The notes under the pieces are model-generated. The model did no database searches and had not been told where the DNA came from. It worked only from the letters and a program-made list of their open reading frames with translations. A program made the position numbers and the translations under genes. Positions 36,981 to 44,187 of a stretch of 64,000 nt of DNA are shown piece by piece. How positions within the stretch are numbered: the stretch's first letter is position 1; each line of letters starts with the position of its first letter. This DNA comes from JAJEFO01 sp965208685 (GTDB lineage Bacteria; Pseudomonadota; Alphaproteobacteria; Rhodobacterales; Rhodobacteraceae), in contig CBDBPL010000007.1 of the NCBI GenBank assembly GCA_965208685.1, positions 2,542,001-2,606,000 on the forward strand, read 5' to 3'.

Positions 36981-37700
36981 TTACTCCTTTCCGGACGTCA
37001 GGGCCTTGGCCTGACCAACCCAGTCATCGCGCTCGATTCGACCCTTGAGGGCCAGCCTTTCGTCGATCTCGACGACGTCGCCGGCATTCCAGGCAGCGAT
37101 CTGTGCAAACGTGGTGATGCCAGCCCCGTTCAGTTTCTTCTCGAGGGCCGGGCCCAGCCCGGCAAGTTTCTTGAGATCGTCCTTCTGCGCCGTCTTCGCG
37201 GGCGCATCCGTTCCCTCTGCCTTTGGTTCAGCCTTTGGTTCGGGCTTCGCCTTTGGTTCGGGCCTTGCCGCAGCCTGCTTTCCGGCCTTCTTGTCGTCGG
37301 CCTTCTTGGCGGGTTTCGTCGGCTTCGCCGCGACGTCTGCCACTCTTGCGGCTGATCCGGCTCCAACTGCGGGCTTGACGCCCGACTGGCCCGCTCCCTC
37401 TTCAAGGATGTTCGTCACGCGCACCAGCGTCAGTTGCTGGCGATGACCCATGGTGCGCTTCGAGGAACTCTTGCGGCGACGGCGAACGAAGTTGATGACC
37501 TTCTCGCCCTTGATCTGGTCAACGACCTCGGCCTGCACGGCGGCCCCTTCGACCAAGGGCGTGCCGACGTTCGCACCCACCATCAGGACTTCGTTGAACT
37601 GAATCACTTCGCCCGCGCCGGCCGCGAGTTTCTCCACTCGGAGCATGTCGCCCGCCTTGACCCGGTACTGCTTGCCGCCGGTCTTGAGAACCGCAAACAT
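36981..37700 (-). CDS. rplU: 50S ribosomal protein L21 with C-terminal helix-hairpin-helix extension
   Basis: A 239-residue protein. Residues 1-103 are a complete L21 (MFAVLKTGGKQYRV, KRTMGHRQQLT). A lysine/alanine/proline-rich low-complexity linker (about 110-175) follows, then a domain with KLAGLGPALEKKLNGAG and ITTFAQIAAW, a helix-hairpin-helix-like module. Long L21 versions occur in Rhodobacterales. The ATG at 37700 matches the standard L21 N-terminus. The extension may touch rRNA or DNA; that is inference. Confidence 0.93.
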   Translation of the reverse strand: MFAVLKTGGKQYRVKAGDMLRVEKLAAGAGEVIQFNEVLMVGANVGTPLVEGAAVQAEVVDQIKGEKVINFVRRRRKSSSKRTMGHRQQLTLVRVTNILEEGAGQSGVKPAVGAGSAARVADVAAKPTKPAKKADDKKAGKQAAARPEPKAKPEPKAEPKAEGTDAPAKTAQKDDLKKLAGLGPALEKKLNGAGITTFAQIAAWNAGDVVEIDERLALKGRIERDDWVGQAKALTSGKE

Positions 37701-38345
37701 GTGCTTTCCTTCCATCTTCCCGCATTCTTCGGCCCCGGTCACCCCGGCGTTTTCGGCATCTGCCGCCTCGAACTGCGCGCCCGATGAGGGCGTCATTCAA
37801 ACGTCAATGGCGGGCATTGCCCGCCAGAGGCCCGGCTTATCGTCGGCGACGTCTCGCAAGTCAAGCCCCTCGTTCAAATTTCAGATTCCCAATGCAATCG
37901 CTGCCGAAAGAGCTTTCTCCCGCCGATGGCCATGTCCGGTGCGGACGTCGAGCGGGCCGGCAAGACCACAGCCCGGCACGCGACAGACGCGGCACATCGG
38001 CCCCTGTGCGCCTCATGCGACACGATCGGGCCGTGAACACGTCGTCCAGCTGACGAAGCGGCTTCTCGGCCCATCCGGCTTCCCCGCACAATTCCAGAAA
38101 TCGAGCTCCCCGGACGCGGTGACCAAGCCTTTGCCTCCCGCGTCAGAAGAACATGTCCGAAGCTGGTGCGTACTTGCCGCCGAAAGGTGTCCGGCAAGCC
38201 CGCGTAGCGCGTTTCTTCCGCCAGCTTTCCGTTCTCGCGCCCCGTGTCTCCGAAGATTCGACGCAAGGCTCTTCAAGCACGACCGCCGTGCCAAAATGCC
38301 TTGCGCCGGACAGACTTCTCAAGTATCCGGCTCTCCCAGCCTCGC
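37701..38345. other. rplU upstream region, no gene recognised
   Basis: About 645 bases separate the divergent rplU start and tRNA-Ser. Short frames on both strands have no recognisable motifs. The rplU-rpmA promoter and the tRNA promoter must be within it, but I could not assign boxes with confidence. Confidence 0.5.
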
Positions 38346-38435
38346 GGAGAGGTGCCGGAGCGGTCGAACGGGGCGGTCTCGAAAACCGTTGTGGGTGCAA
38401 GCCCACCCAGGGTTCGAATCCCTGTCTCTCCGCCA
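38346..38435 (+). tRNA. tRNA-Ser (anticodon CGA), CCA encoded
   Basis: A 90-base class II tRNA. The acceptor stem GGAGAGG pairs with TCTCTCC (38425-38431). The anticodon loop CTCGAAA gives anticodon CGA. A long variable arm (GTTGTGGGTGCAAGCCCACC) is typical of tRNA-Ser, the T arm is CAGGGTTCGAATCCCTG, and the gene ends GCCA. Accessory DNA begins directly downstream, so it may have served as an integration site, though no duplicated 3' end was found. Confidence 0.95.
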
Positions 38436-38631
38436 GACACTTTTGTTTTTGCTGCATTTTTCAGTCATGAAACGGGCTGTTGCATGTTCCGTTGCATGTC
38501 CGGACGGGGGCCTGCGGAGACGCCCACGACCCGGAAGTCGCAACGCTTTCTTGGTCCGCGGAACGCATCCGCCGTCCCGAGTGGATCGGATGGATCGCGC
38601 CATCCTGCAGGCCTTCGTTTGCCGAGGCCGG

Positions 38632-39456
38632 TTACGGCCCGTCGCCAAGGCCGCCGGCCCCGCCGAACTCAGGCCGGCTTTCCGGGAAGTCCGGAAAGCG
38701 TCCCCCGCCGTCCAGGACGGGGCGGAGGGAGGCCTTGCCCTCCACCTTGTCCACGGGGATGCCGTCGGCGTTGACAGGCAGCCCGCCAAGCATCGGCTCC
38801 GGCAGCTTCAGCAGGAAAGTCTCTGCGGAATCCAGACCGACGAACGCGGACGCCTTGATCTCGCCCTCGTTCTCGCAGTCCAGGGCCTCGCGAAGCTCCT
38901 CGATCTCCTCGTTGGGCGTCACGGACATCCTGTGCCGGGCCCTGTTGACGAGTTCGAGGGGGGAGGTCCGTCCGAGCTTGGCCGCTGCGGCCAGGAACAG
39001 CGGGCCAAGGGGGCAGTAGTGCCGCGAGACCAGGACCATGTCCGCCACGTCGCGGGCCTGCATCCTGGACGCTGCGGCGATGACCTTGTTCACCGCGAGG
39101 TCGGAACGGTGCAGCCGGACCCCCCAGAGCGGATCCGCCACGAGCGGGAAGTAGCGCATCCGGGTCTCGCCCATCCACTGGACGATGGTTTCGCGCCGGG
39201 ATCCGTCGCGGACCCTGGCCTCGACGCTGCCCCAGAGATCGTGATCGACGAAAACGTCGAGCCCGTCATCCTCAAGCGCCCGGACATCCTTCCTGACAAG
39301 CGGGTCGATCGCCTTTTCGTCGTCATGAAAGACGTCAAGATCATCCGAAAGCCGCTGCCAGTGCTCGTTGAGGACAACCCTGCCGGCGAAGTAGCTTCCT
39401 TCCGACCTGTTTGCGGCCATGAGCTTCGCGGCGCGCGCCTGCAGCTCGGTCAGCAT
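38632..39456 (-). CDS. Nucleotidyltransferase-fold protein, AbiEii-like
   Basis: A 274-residue protein with HWQRLSDDLDVFHDD near residue 35, resembling the SxDLDIF metal-binding segment of nucleotidyltransferases such as AbiEii toxins. LAVNKVIAAASRMQARDVADMV near residue 125 is also found in that group (the NKxxAxxxRxxxRDxxDL helix). The glycine-serine motif usually seen before SxDLD is not obvious. It overlaps the small upstream gene by 7 bases. A toxin-like or substrate-modifying role is possible. Family assignment is by motif only. Confidence 0.55.
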   Translation of the reverse strand: MLTELQARAAKLMAANRSEGSYFAGRVVLNEHWQRLSDDLDVFHDDEKAIDPLVRKDVRALEDDGLDVFVDHDLWGSVEARVRDGSRRETIVQWMGETRMRYFPLVADPLWGVRLHRSDLAVNKVIAAASRMQARDVADMVLVSRHYCPLGPLFLAAAAKLGRTSPLELVNRARHRMSVTPNEEIEELREALDCENEGEIKASAFVGLDSAETFLLKLPEPMLGGLPVNADGIPVDKVEGKASLRPVLDGGGRFPDFPESRPEFGGAGGLGDGP

Positions 39457-39668
39457 CGTCCGTCGAGCTCGTCCGCGGCGGCCAGGAGCCTGCGTCCGAG
39501 AACGTATCCCGCGTAATCGGTCCTTTCCATGACCGCCTTGCCCACGGCGCGGAGACGCCTCGGGAGCGGACGCCCCTTGACGGTGCTCTCCGAGATGTTC
39601 TCGAATATCTTCAGGTGATACCGCTCCTCGGCCTCGGCGAGGAGCGCGATGGCGTCTTCACGTGACAT
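39450..39668 (-). CDS. Small hypothetical protein coupled to the nucleotidyltransferase gene
   Basis: A 72-residue, highly charged helical protein (MSREDAIALLAEAEERYHL, then PLPRRLRAVGKAVMERT). Its end overlaps the downstream nucleotidyltransferase-like gene by 7 bases, so the two are co-expressed. The arrangement of a small first gene and a nucleotidyltransferase-like second gene recalls two-gene toxin-antitoxin or defence pairs. No DNA-binding motif is evident. Confidence 0.5.
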   Translation of the reverse strand: MSREDAIALLAEAEERYHLKIFENISESTVKGRPLPRRLRAVGKAVMERTDYAGYVLGRRLLAAADELDGRC

Positions 39669-39775
39669 GTGCAGCCTCCTCCTGGAATCCGCGTTCGTCG
39701 TCCGCCCCTGCAATACAGGCCCGAACAGGCAAAAGCCATCCTGCCCCCGAAACGAACATCTTCCCGGAGTGCAGG

Positions 39776-40119
39776 TCACTGCCCGTGCCCCGGCCTGAGC
39801 TCCCGGACCCGGCCGGACGGGAAGTGCCTGCGGAAGGCGGTGCGTCCGATCTCGAGCCGGTCGATGACATCCCCGACGAAGGAGAAGTTTAGCGTGTCCT
39901 TGCGCAGCGCTCCGCCAGCTTCCGCTTCCTGTCGTCGATGGCTCGCGGGCGTCCGCCGTACCGTCCGCGCCGCCTGTCGGCCTCCAGGCCGGACCGGGCG
40001 ATCTCGACGACGGGCTCGCGCTGGATCTCGTCGAGAGCCGCGGTCACGCGGAAGTGGAGCCGTCCTTCGGGCGTGGACGTGTTCATGCCACTCGACAGCG
40101 CCTTGAGTACGGATGCCAC
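39776..40119 (-). pseudogene. C-terminal remnant of a serine recombinase (resolvase)
   Basis: The first frame reads STPEGRLHFRVTAALDEIQREPVV, then GRYGGRPRAI, the long-helix region of Tn3-type resolvases. After a frame break near 39895 the second frame gives FVGDVIDRLEIGRTAFRRHFPSGR, the C-terminal HTH. The N-terminal catalytic domain with the active serine is missing. It is a truncated, frameshifted copy without activity. Confidence 0.65.
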
Positions 40120-40131
40120 GACGTTTCTAGC

Positions 40132-40175
40132 GCGTCAATCAAGCTGAGAGTCAGCGTCAATCAGGATGAGAGTCC
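40132..40175 (-). repeat. Two tandem 22-bp repeats, IS21-like end
   Basis: GCGTCAATCAAGCTGAGAGTC (40132-40152) is followed directly by GCGTCAATCAGGATGAGAGTC (40154-40174), two mismatches in 21. Multiple terminal repeats containing a TTGACGC-type core are usual at ends of IS21-family elements. No istA/istB is present. It is probably the scar of an excised or deleted element. Confidence 0.4.
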
Positions 40176-40552
40176 CGTTCCGGGGGCGAAGGCGGGCCGG
40201 ATCGAGATGGCGTTGTAGGACGGGTCTCGGGTGATCGTCGACCGCGAGGTGGACGGCACGGCGCTGGGACGGGTTCTTCCGGCCTTGGGCCGTCGATGAT
40301 CCCGGTTCCGGGCGGCGTCCGCGTGTGGCTGGCCAGGGGAGTGACCGACATGCGGCGCGGCCAGCAGGGTGGCGAAGATGGCCAGTCAGCCTGCCCCGAC
40401 GCGCTTCGAAGTCAAAGTAATTCACGTTTGCCGTCAAAATTACAATAAAAAGTCACTGACAACCCCTTGAGGATCTGTTTTTCACGTTGTATCATGGAAT
40501 TTCGGGAACTTCGGTTTTTGGCTTCGTTTTTCAGCTAGGATCATCAAAATTC
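40176..40552. other. Non-coding flank of the Fic gene
   Basis: The left part (40176-40400) is GC-rich with overlapping short frames of no recognisable identity, probably insertion-sequence debris. From about 40415 the base composition becomes AT-richer, a likely promoter region for the Fic gene that follows. Confidence 0.4.
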
Positions 40553-42163
40553 ATGAATATCGTGGACCAGCATAGATTTTCAGGGCCAATCACGGTTTTT
40601 CAGGACAGACGGTTGCCGGAACGGGCGACGCTGGCCGGTTATGCCGCCCTGATCGATGCGTACAGCTTGCAGGTTCCCTTGCCATGGACCTTATCCGCTA
40701 CAGGCGAACGGCACAGGATCTCGGAAAAGGGAGGCTGGCACCTTCTCACCCCTCGCCATGCCCCGCGGCCCACACTGGAGGGGCACCTGACCTTCGCCCT
40801 CAAGTATGAGGGGCTCGATCTTGCCGTTTTGAAGCGCCTCTTCCTCGTGGTGGATGCGGCCGAGATCGAATCCATCGTCTGGGATACGCCCACGGGCAGC
40901 TACGCTCGGCGCCTCTGGTTTCTCTACGAGTGGCTCACCGGGCAGCGTCTGAACCTTTCCGACGCCACACGGGGCGACTATGTCCCGGCCGTCAATCCAG
41001 AGCAGCAGTGGGCCATCCCCGGCGAGAACTCCGCGCGCCATCGCGTCAGGAACAACCTGCCGGGCACACCAAAATTCTGCCCGCTTGTAAGGCGCACAGA
41101 AGCACTCGAAGAATTCGTCAACCTTGATCTCGCGAAGCGAGCGCGGATGGTCGTCGCTGCGGTGCCGGGGGACTTGCTGGCCCGCACAGCCGCTTTCCTG
41201 CTCCTAAAGGATTCAAAGTCGAGCTACGCGATTGAGGGTGAGCTTCCGCCGCACAATCGCATTCAGCGCTGGGGCCGAGCTATCGGTGATGCCGGCCGGC
41301 AACCCATCGACCTCAATGAACTACTTCGGCTCCAGAACATCGTGATCGGCGACGACCGGTTCGTGCGTTTGGGCTTGCGCATCGAGGGCGGATTTGTGGG
41401 CGAGCACGACCGAGACACGGGCTCACCGCTCCCCGACCACATCAGTGCACGGCACGAAGACCTCGCGTTGCTGATTGAAGGCATGGTCGCTTTCGACCGG
41501 GGGCCGGCAACCACCCTCGATCCCGTCATCGCGGCTGCCGCTTTGGCCTTCGGCTTCGTGTACGTCCACCCGTTCGATGACGGGAACGGGCGCATTCATC
41601 GCTATCTCATTCATCACGTCCTCGCGCAGCGTGGCTTCAACCCGCCAGGAGTCGTGTTTCCGGTATCCGCCGCGATCCTGGATCGGGTCGACGCTTATGG
41701 TGCGGTTCTGGAAGGCTACTCGCGGCGGCTCCTGCCACTCATCGAGTGGGAGCCAACGGAGCGCGGGAATGTCCGTGTACTTAGCGACACCGCCGATTTC
41801 TATTGCTTTTTCGACGCCACGCCGCATGCCGAGTTCCTGTTCGACTGCGTGCGCACGACAATCGAGGAAGACCTGCCGAACGAGGCGGATTTTCTCCGGC
41901 GCTACGACCAGTTTACAGGCCATCTTCAGGCAATCGTCGATATGCCTGATCGCACCACCGATCTTCTGTTCCGGTTCCTCTATCAAAATGGCGGGCGCCT
42001 CTCGCGGCGGGCGCGAGAAAGAGAATTCGAGGCGCTGACGAATGAAGAGACAAAAAGGATCGAACGCTTCTATGACGAAGTGTTTGGACACCCGCCGGAA
42101 TTTATCGCGGTAGCGAACCGGGTTGCCCCGGTATCCCCGCGCAGATCCCGGCGTGCGCGTTAA
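40553..42163 (+). CDS. Fic-domain protein, class II (N-terminal autoinhibition motif)
   Basis: A 536-residue Fic protein. The catalytic motif HPFDDGNGRIHR begins at His339. An inhibitory helix motif S-YAI-E-G (Ser224 to Gly229), matching [S/T]xxxE[G/N], precedes it, so this is the autoinhibited class II arrangement. The C-terminus (about 440-530) is a winged-helix-like region. The ATG at 40553 is chosen over an upstream TTG. It probably AMPylates a protein target. Its end overlaps the reverse-transcriptase remnant on the other strand by 4 bases. Confidence 0.85.
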   Translation: MNIVDQHRFSGPITVFQDRRLPERATLAGYAALIDAYSLQVPLPWTLSATGERHRISEKGGWHLLTPRHAPRPTLEGHLTFALKYEGLDLAVLKRLFLVVDAAEIESIVWDTPTGSYARRLWFLYEWLTGQRLNLSDATRGDYVPAVNPEQQWAIPGENSARHRVRNNLPGTPKFCPLVRRTEALEEFVNLDLAKRARMVVAAVPGDLLARTAAFLLLKDSKSSYAIEGELPPHNRIQRWGRAIGDAGRQPIDLNELLRLQNIVIGDDRFVRLGLRIEGGFVGEHDRDTGSPLPDHISARHEDLALLIEGMVAFDRGPATTLDPVIAAAALAFGFVYVHPFDDGNGRIHRYLIHHVLAQRGFNPPGVVFPVSAAILDRVDAYGAVLEGYSRRLLPLIEWEPTERGNVRVLSDTADFYCFFDATPHAEFLFDCVRTTIEEDLPNEADFLRRYDQFTGHLQAIVDMPDRTTDLLFRFLYQNGGRLSRRAREREFEALTNEETKRIERFYDEVFGHPPEFIAVANRVAPVSPRRSRRAR

Positions 42164-43015
42164 CGCACCGGGCTCGTCCATCGGGTGATGGCAACGAACC
42201 GTTGGTTCGGCCACGGGTGACGGATTCTGACCTTGGGCCAGTGGATTGCGACCAGGAGGTCGAATTGCTTCCACTCCGTGCAGTCCCGTTGGGACCGTCG
42301 CCGGAGGGCACGAAAGAGCAGCCGCTGGCAGAGGCGTATGAACCTCCCCAGATAGTGGCCGCTCCCGGGGACGGCGTAGTAGTTGAGCCTGCCGTTGATG
42401 ACCCTGCCCAGCCACGCAGCCGTCTCATGCCGGTTGTCGTGCCACCTTTCGCGAAGCCTCTCCTTGATCCGCCGCAGGGTGCGGTTGACCCGTTTCCGGG
42501 ATGGCTTGCGACCGACCCTGAACCTGCCCTTCCTCTACTGGTCGCAGAAGTGCGTCATGCCGAGGAAGTCAAACGTCTCCGGCTTGCCCTGCCCACGCCT
42601 TCGGCGGTCCGCCTTCGCGAACCGGCCGACCTCGATGAGCCGGGTCTTCCCCGGATGCAGTTCCAGTCCGAAGCGGGCCAGCCTCTCGCCGAGGTCCCGG
42701 AGGAAACGCTTCGCGTCTCCCTCGTGCTGGAAGCCGCACACGAAGTCGTCCGCGTAGCGGACGACGATCGTGTCGCCTCCGGCGATCCGATTGCGCCATG
42801 TGTTGTGGAACCAGTCGTCGAGCACGTAGTGCAGGCAGACGTTGGCGAGGCAGGGAGATATCGTCCCGCCTTGCGGAACGCCCCTGCCCGTGTCCGACCA
42901 GTCGGTCCCTTCCATGACGCCGGCGTCGAGCCACATGTTGATCAGCCGAATGACCCGCCTGTCCCCGATGCGTCTCTCGATCATCCGGACCAGATGGCCC
43001 CGCCCGAGATTGTCA
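42160..43015 (-). pseudogene. Truncated group II intron-type reverse transcriptase/maturase
   Basis: The frame begins abruptly around 43010 (SFDNLGRGHLVRMIE) and lacks the N-terminal RT blocks. It continues with GRGVPQGGTISPCLAN and the catalytic VVRYADDF (intact YADD), then reaches an in-frame TAG at about 42535, after HFCDQ. Beyond the stop the same frame reads on through a maturase-like tail (RTLRRIKERLRERWHDNR, LNYYAVPGSGHYLGRF) to TAA at 42160. Loss of the 5' part plus the amber codon makes it inactive. No intron RNA domain V/VI was identified. Confidence 0.8.
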
Positions 43016-43017
43016 AA

Positions 43018-43323
43018 AGACGGTACGACACACTACCCACATCCGCGAACTTCCGGCGACGGTCAGGATCGCGCGCAAGGCGCACGTCCTCGAAGGGGAG
43101 GCCGTTCCTGTTCTGAAGCAGCTCTTTCGCCAGGGACGTCTTCGGCTCCTGTTGCTGTTCCCCGACGGCAGCCGCCGCATCGTTCCCGTCGAGTGGACGG
43201 ACGCGGCAACGGACGGGTCCGTCCCGACCGGCAATCGTGAACTGGTGGCTGAGCCCTACGACCTGTTGCGCATGCGATCCGTGGTGAATGCTCTGCTTCG
43301 ACGCTCTGACACGGAGGAGCATC
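43018..43323 (+). pseudogene. Y4bD/Y4pK-like (DUF5372-type) protein, start lost
   Basis: The frame reads VRIARKAHVLEGEAVPVLKQ, RLLLLFPDGSRRIVPVEWTD and EPYDLLRMRSVVNALLRRS, resembling the small accessory protein encoded before serine recombinases in rhizobial y4b-type elements. No start codon precedes it because the sequence is cut by the reverse-transcriptase junction at about 43015. It is the first gene of the three-gene module that ends with the recombinase below. Confidence 0.45.
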
Positions 43324-43653
43324 ATGTAACTGCACCTGGACTTTCCGGAGATCCCGAAGCCGCACGACCAGCTGTGGGAGCACCTCGACGAGGCAACACG
43401 CCGCACGGCGATTGCACAACTGGCAAGGCTGATCATGCAGGCCGCGCCCGTTCACCGGGAGACCGGGAGCAAGAGCAATGACCGACAGCAGAATCGCGTC
43501 CATGCATCTTCAGCGCCGCGCCATGGTCTGCATCCGCCAGTCGACGCCGTCTCAAGTCGAGAACCATCGCGAATCGACGCGCCGCCAATATGCCCTTGCC
43601 GAGCGCGCCCGCAATCTCGGCTGGTACGCCGACCAGGTCACGGTCATCGATGA
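43324..43653 (+). pseudogene. Small recombinase-associated frame with nonsense codon 2
   Basis: After CGGAGGAGCATC an ATG (43324) is followed at once by TAA. The same frame then reads LHLDFPEIPKPHDQLWEHLD and RTAIAQLARLIMQAA, a typical small middle gene of y4b-like modules. The TAA in codon 2 would silence it unless translation restarts. The natural end is unclear because the frame runs on under the recombinase gene. Confidence 0.4.
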
Positions 43654-43999
43654 GGATCTTGGCGTGTCCGGTGCCTGCGCGGACGGGCGCAGCGGATTCG
43701 CCCACATGACGGCCGAGGTCGCCCTCGGCGGCGTCGGCATCTTTCTCGGGCTCGAAGTCTCGATGCTCGCCAGGAACAACACCGACTTGTACAAGTTGCT
43801 CGACCTGTGCGGATACACTGATACGCTGATCGGAGATGCCGATGGCGTCTACGATCCCAAGTTGTTCAACGACAGGCTTTTGTTGGGGCTCAGATGTCGT
43901 ATACGACATCTCAGTCCTTGTGTAGTGCAGCTTCTTATGCCGGGCAGCGATCGCAAGCCTCTGCCGGCACGAAGCCTTCTCCGGGACTGCCCGACATAA
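43478..43999 (+). pseudogene. Serine recombinase, truncated after the catalytic domain
   Basis: The N-terminus is a large-serine-recombinase catalytic domain: CIRQSTPSQVENHRESTRRQY, then DEDLGVSGACADGRSGF and LEVSMLARNNTDLYKLLDLC, reaching YDPKLFNDRLLLGL. Normal relatives then continue for hundreds of residues; here similarity stops at about 43890, next to a perfect palindrome, and the frame runs into unrelated sequence. The serine (in RQSTPSQ) is present, but the DNA-binding recombinase and zinc-ribbon parts are gone. Confidence 0.75.
43892..43911. repeat. Perfect 20-bp palindrome
   Basis: AGATGTCGTA followed by TACGACATCT is fully self-complementary. It sits exactly where the serine-recombinase similarity ends. 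The core GTCGTATACGAC resembles FadR/GntR-type operators, but no such regulator is nearby. It may equally be a junction of two element ends. Seen directly; role unknown. Confidence 0.6.
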
Positions 44000-44001
44000 G
44001 A
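43933..44001. mobile_element. Inverted repeat pair bounding a 39-base insert, element end
   Basis: TCTTATGCCGGGCAG (43933-43947) and CTGCCCGACATAAGA (43987-44001) are inverted copies with one mismatch. The TTATGxCGGGC core is the sort of end seen around recombinase elements. It marks the right boundary of the recombinase module, 186 bases before the glutamine-synthetase-like gene. The pair could also fold as a hairpin. Confidence 0.45.
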
Positions 44002-44187
44002 TTCTGTCAATGTGCTCGCCGAGTTGCTGAAACCGGGGCAACTTCGCGAACGGTCCCCGAAATCATGTAACTTCCTTCCAGCCTGCCAACCCGTGCCGCG
44101 CTGACGCGCATCGCCGTCTCCGAAAGCGGCGAACTCCCGTGCGCGCGAACACAGGTCCGCCAGCCAAAGCGACGGATTCCGGCACCT

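Noticed and set aside
37645..39516. 623-codon plus-strand frame running through tRNA-Ser
   Set aside because: It reads across the tRNA gene and antisense to rplU and the nucleotidyltransferase-like gene; composition is that of a shadow frame.
40132..40175. Two tandem repeats as the start of a CRISPR array
   Set aside because: Only two copies, no spacers between them and no cas genes; better explained as an element end.
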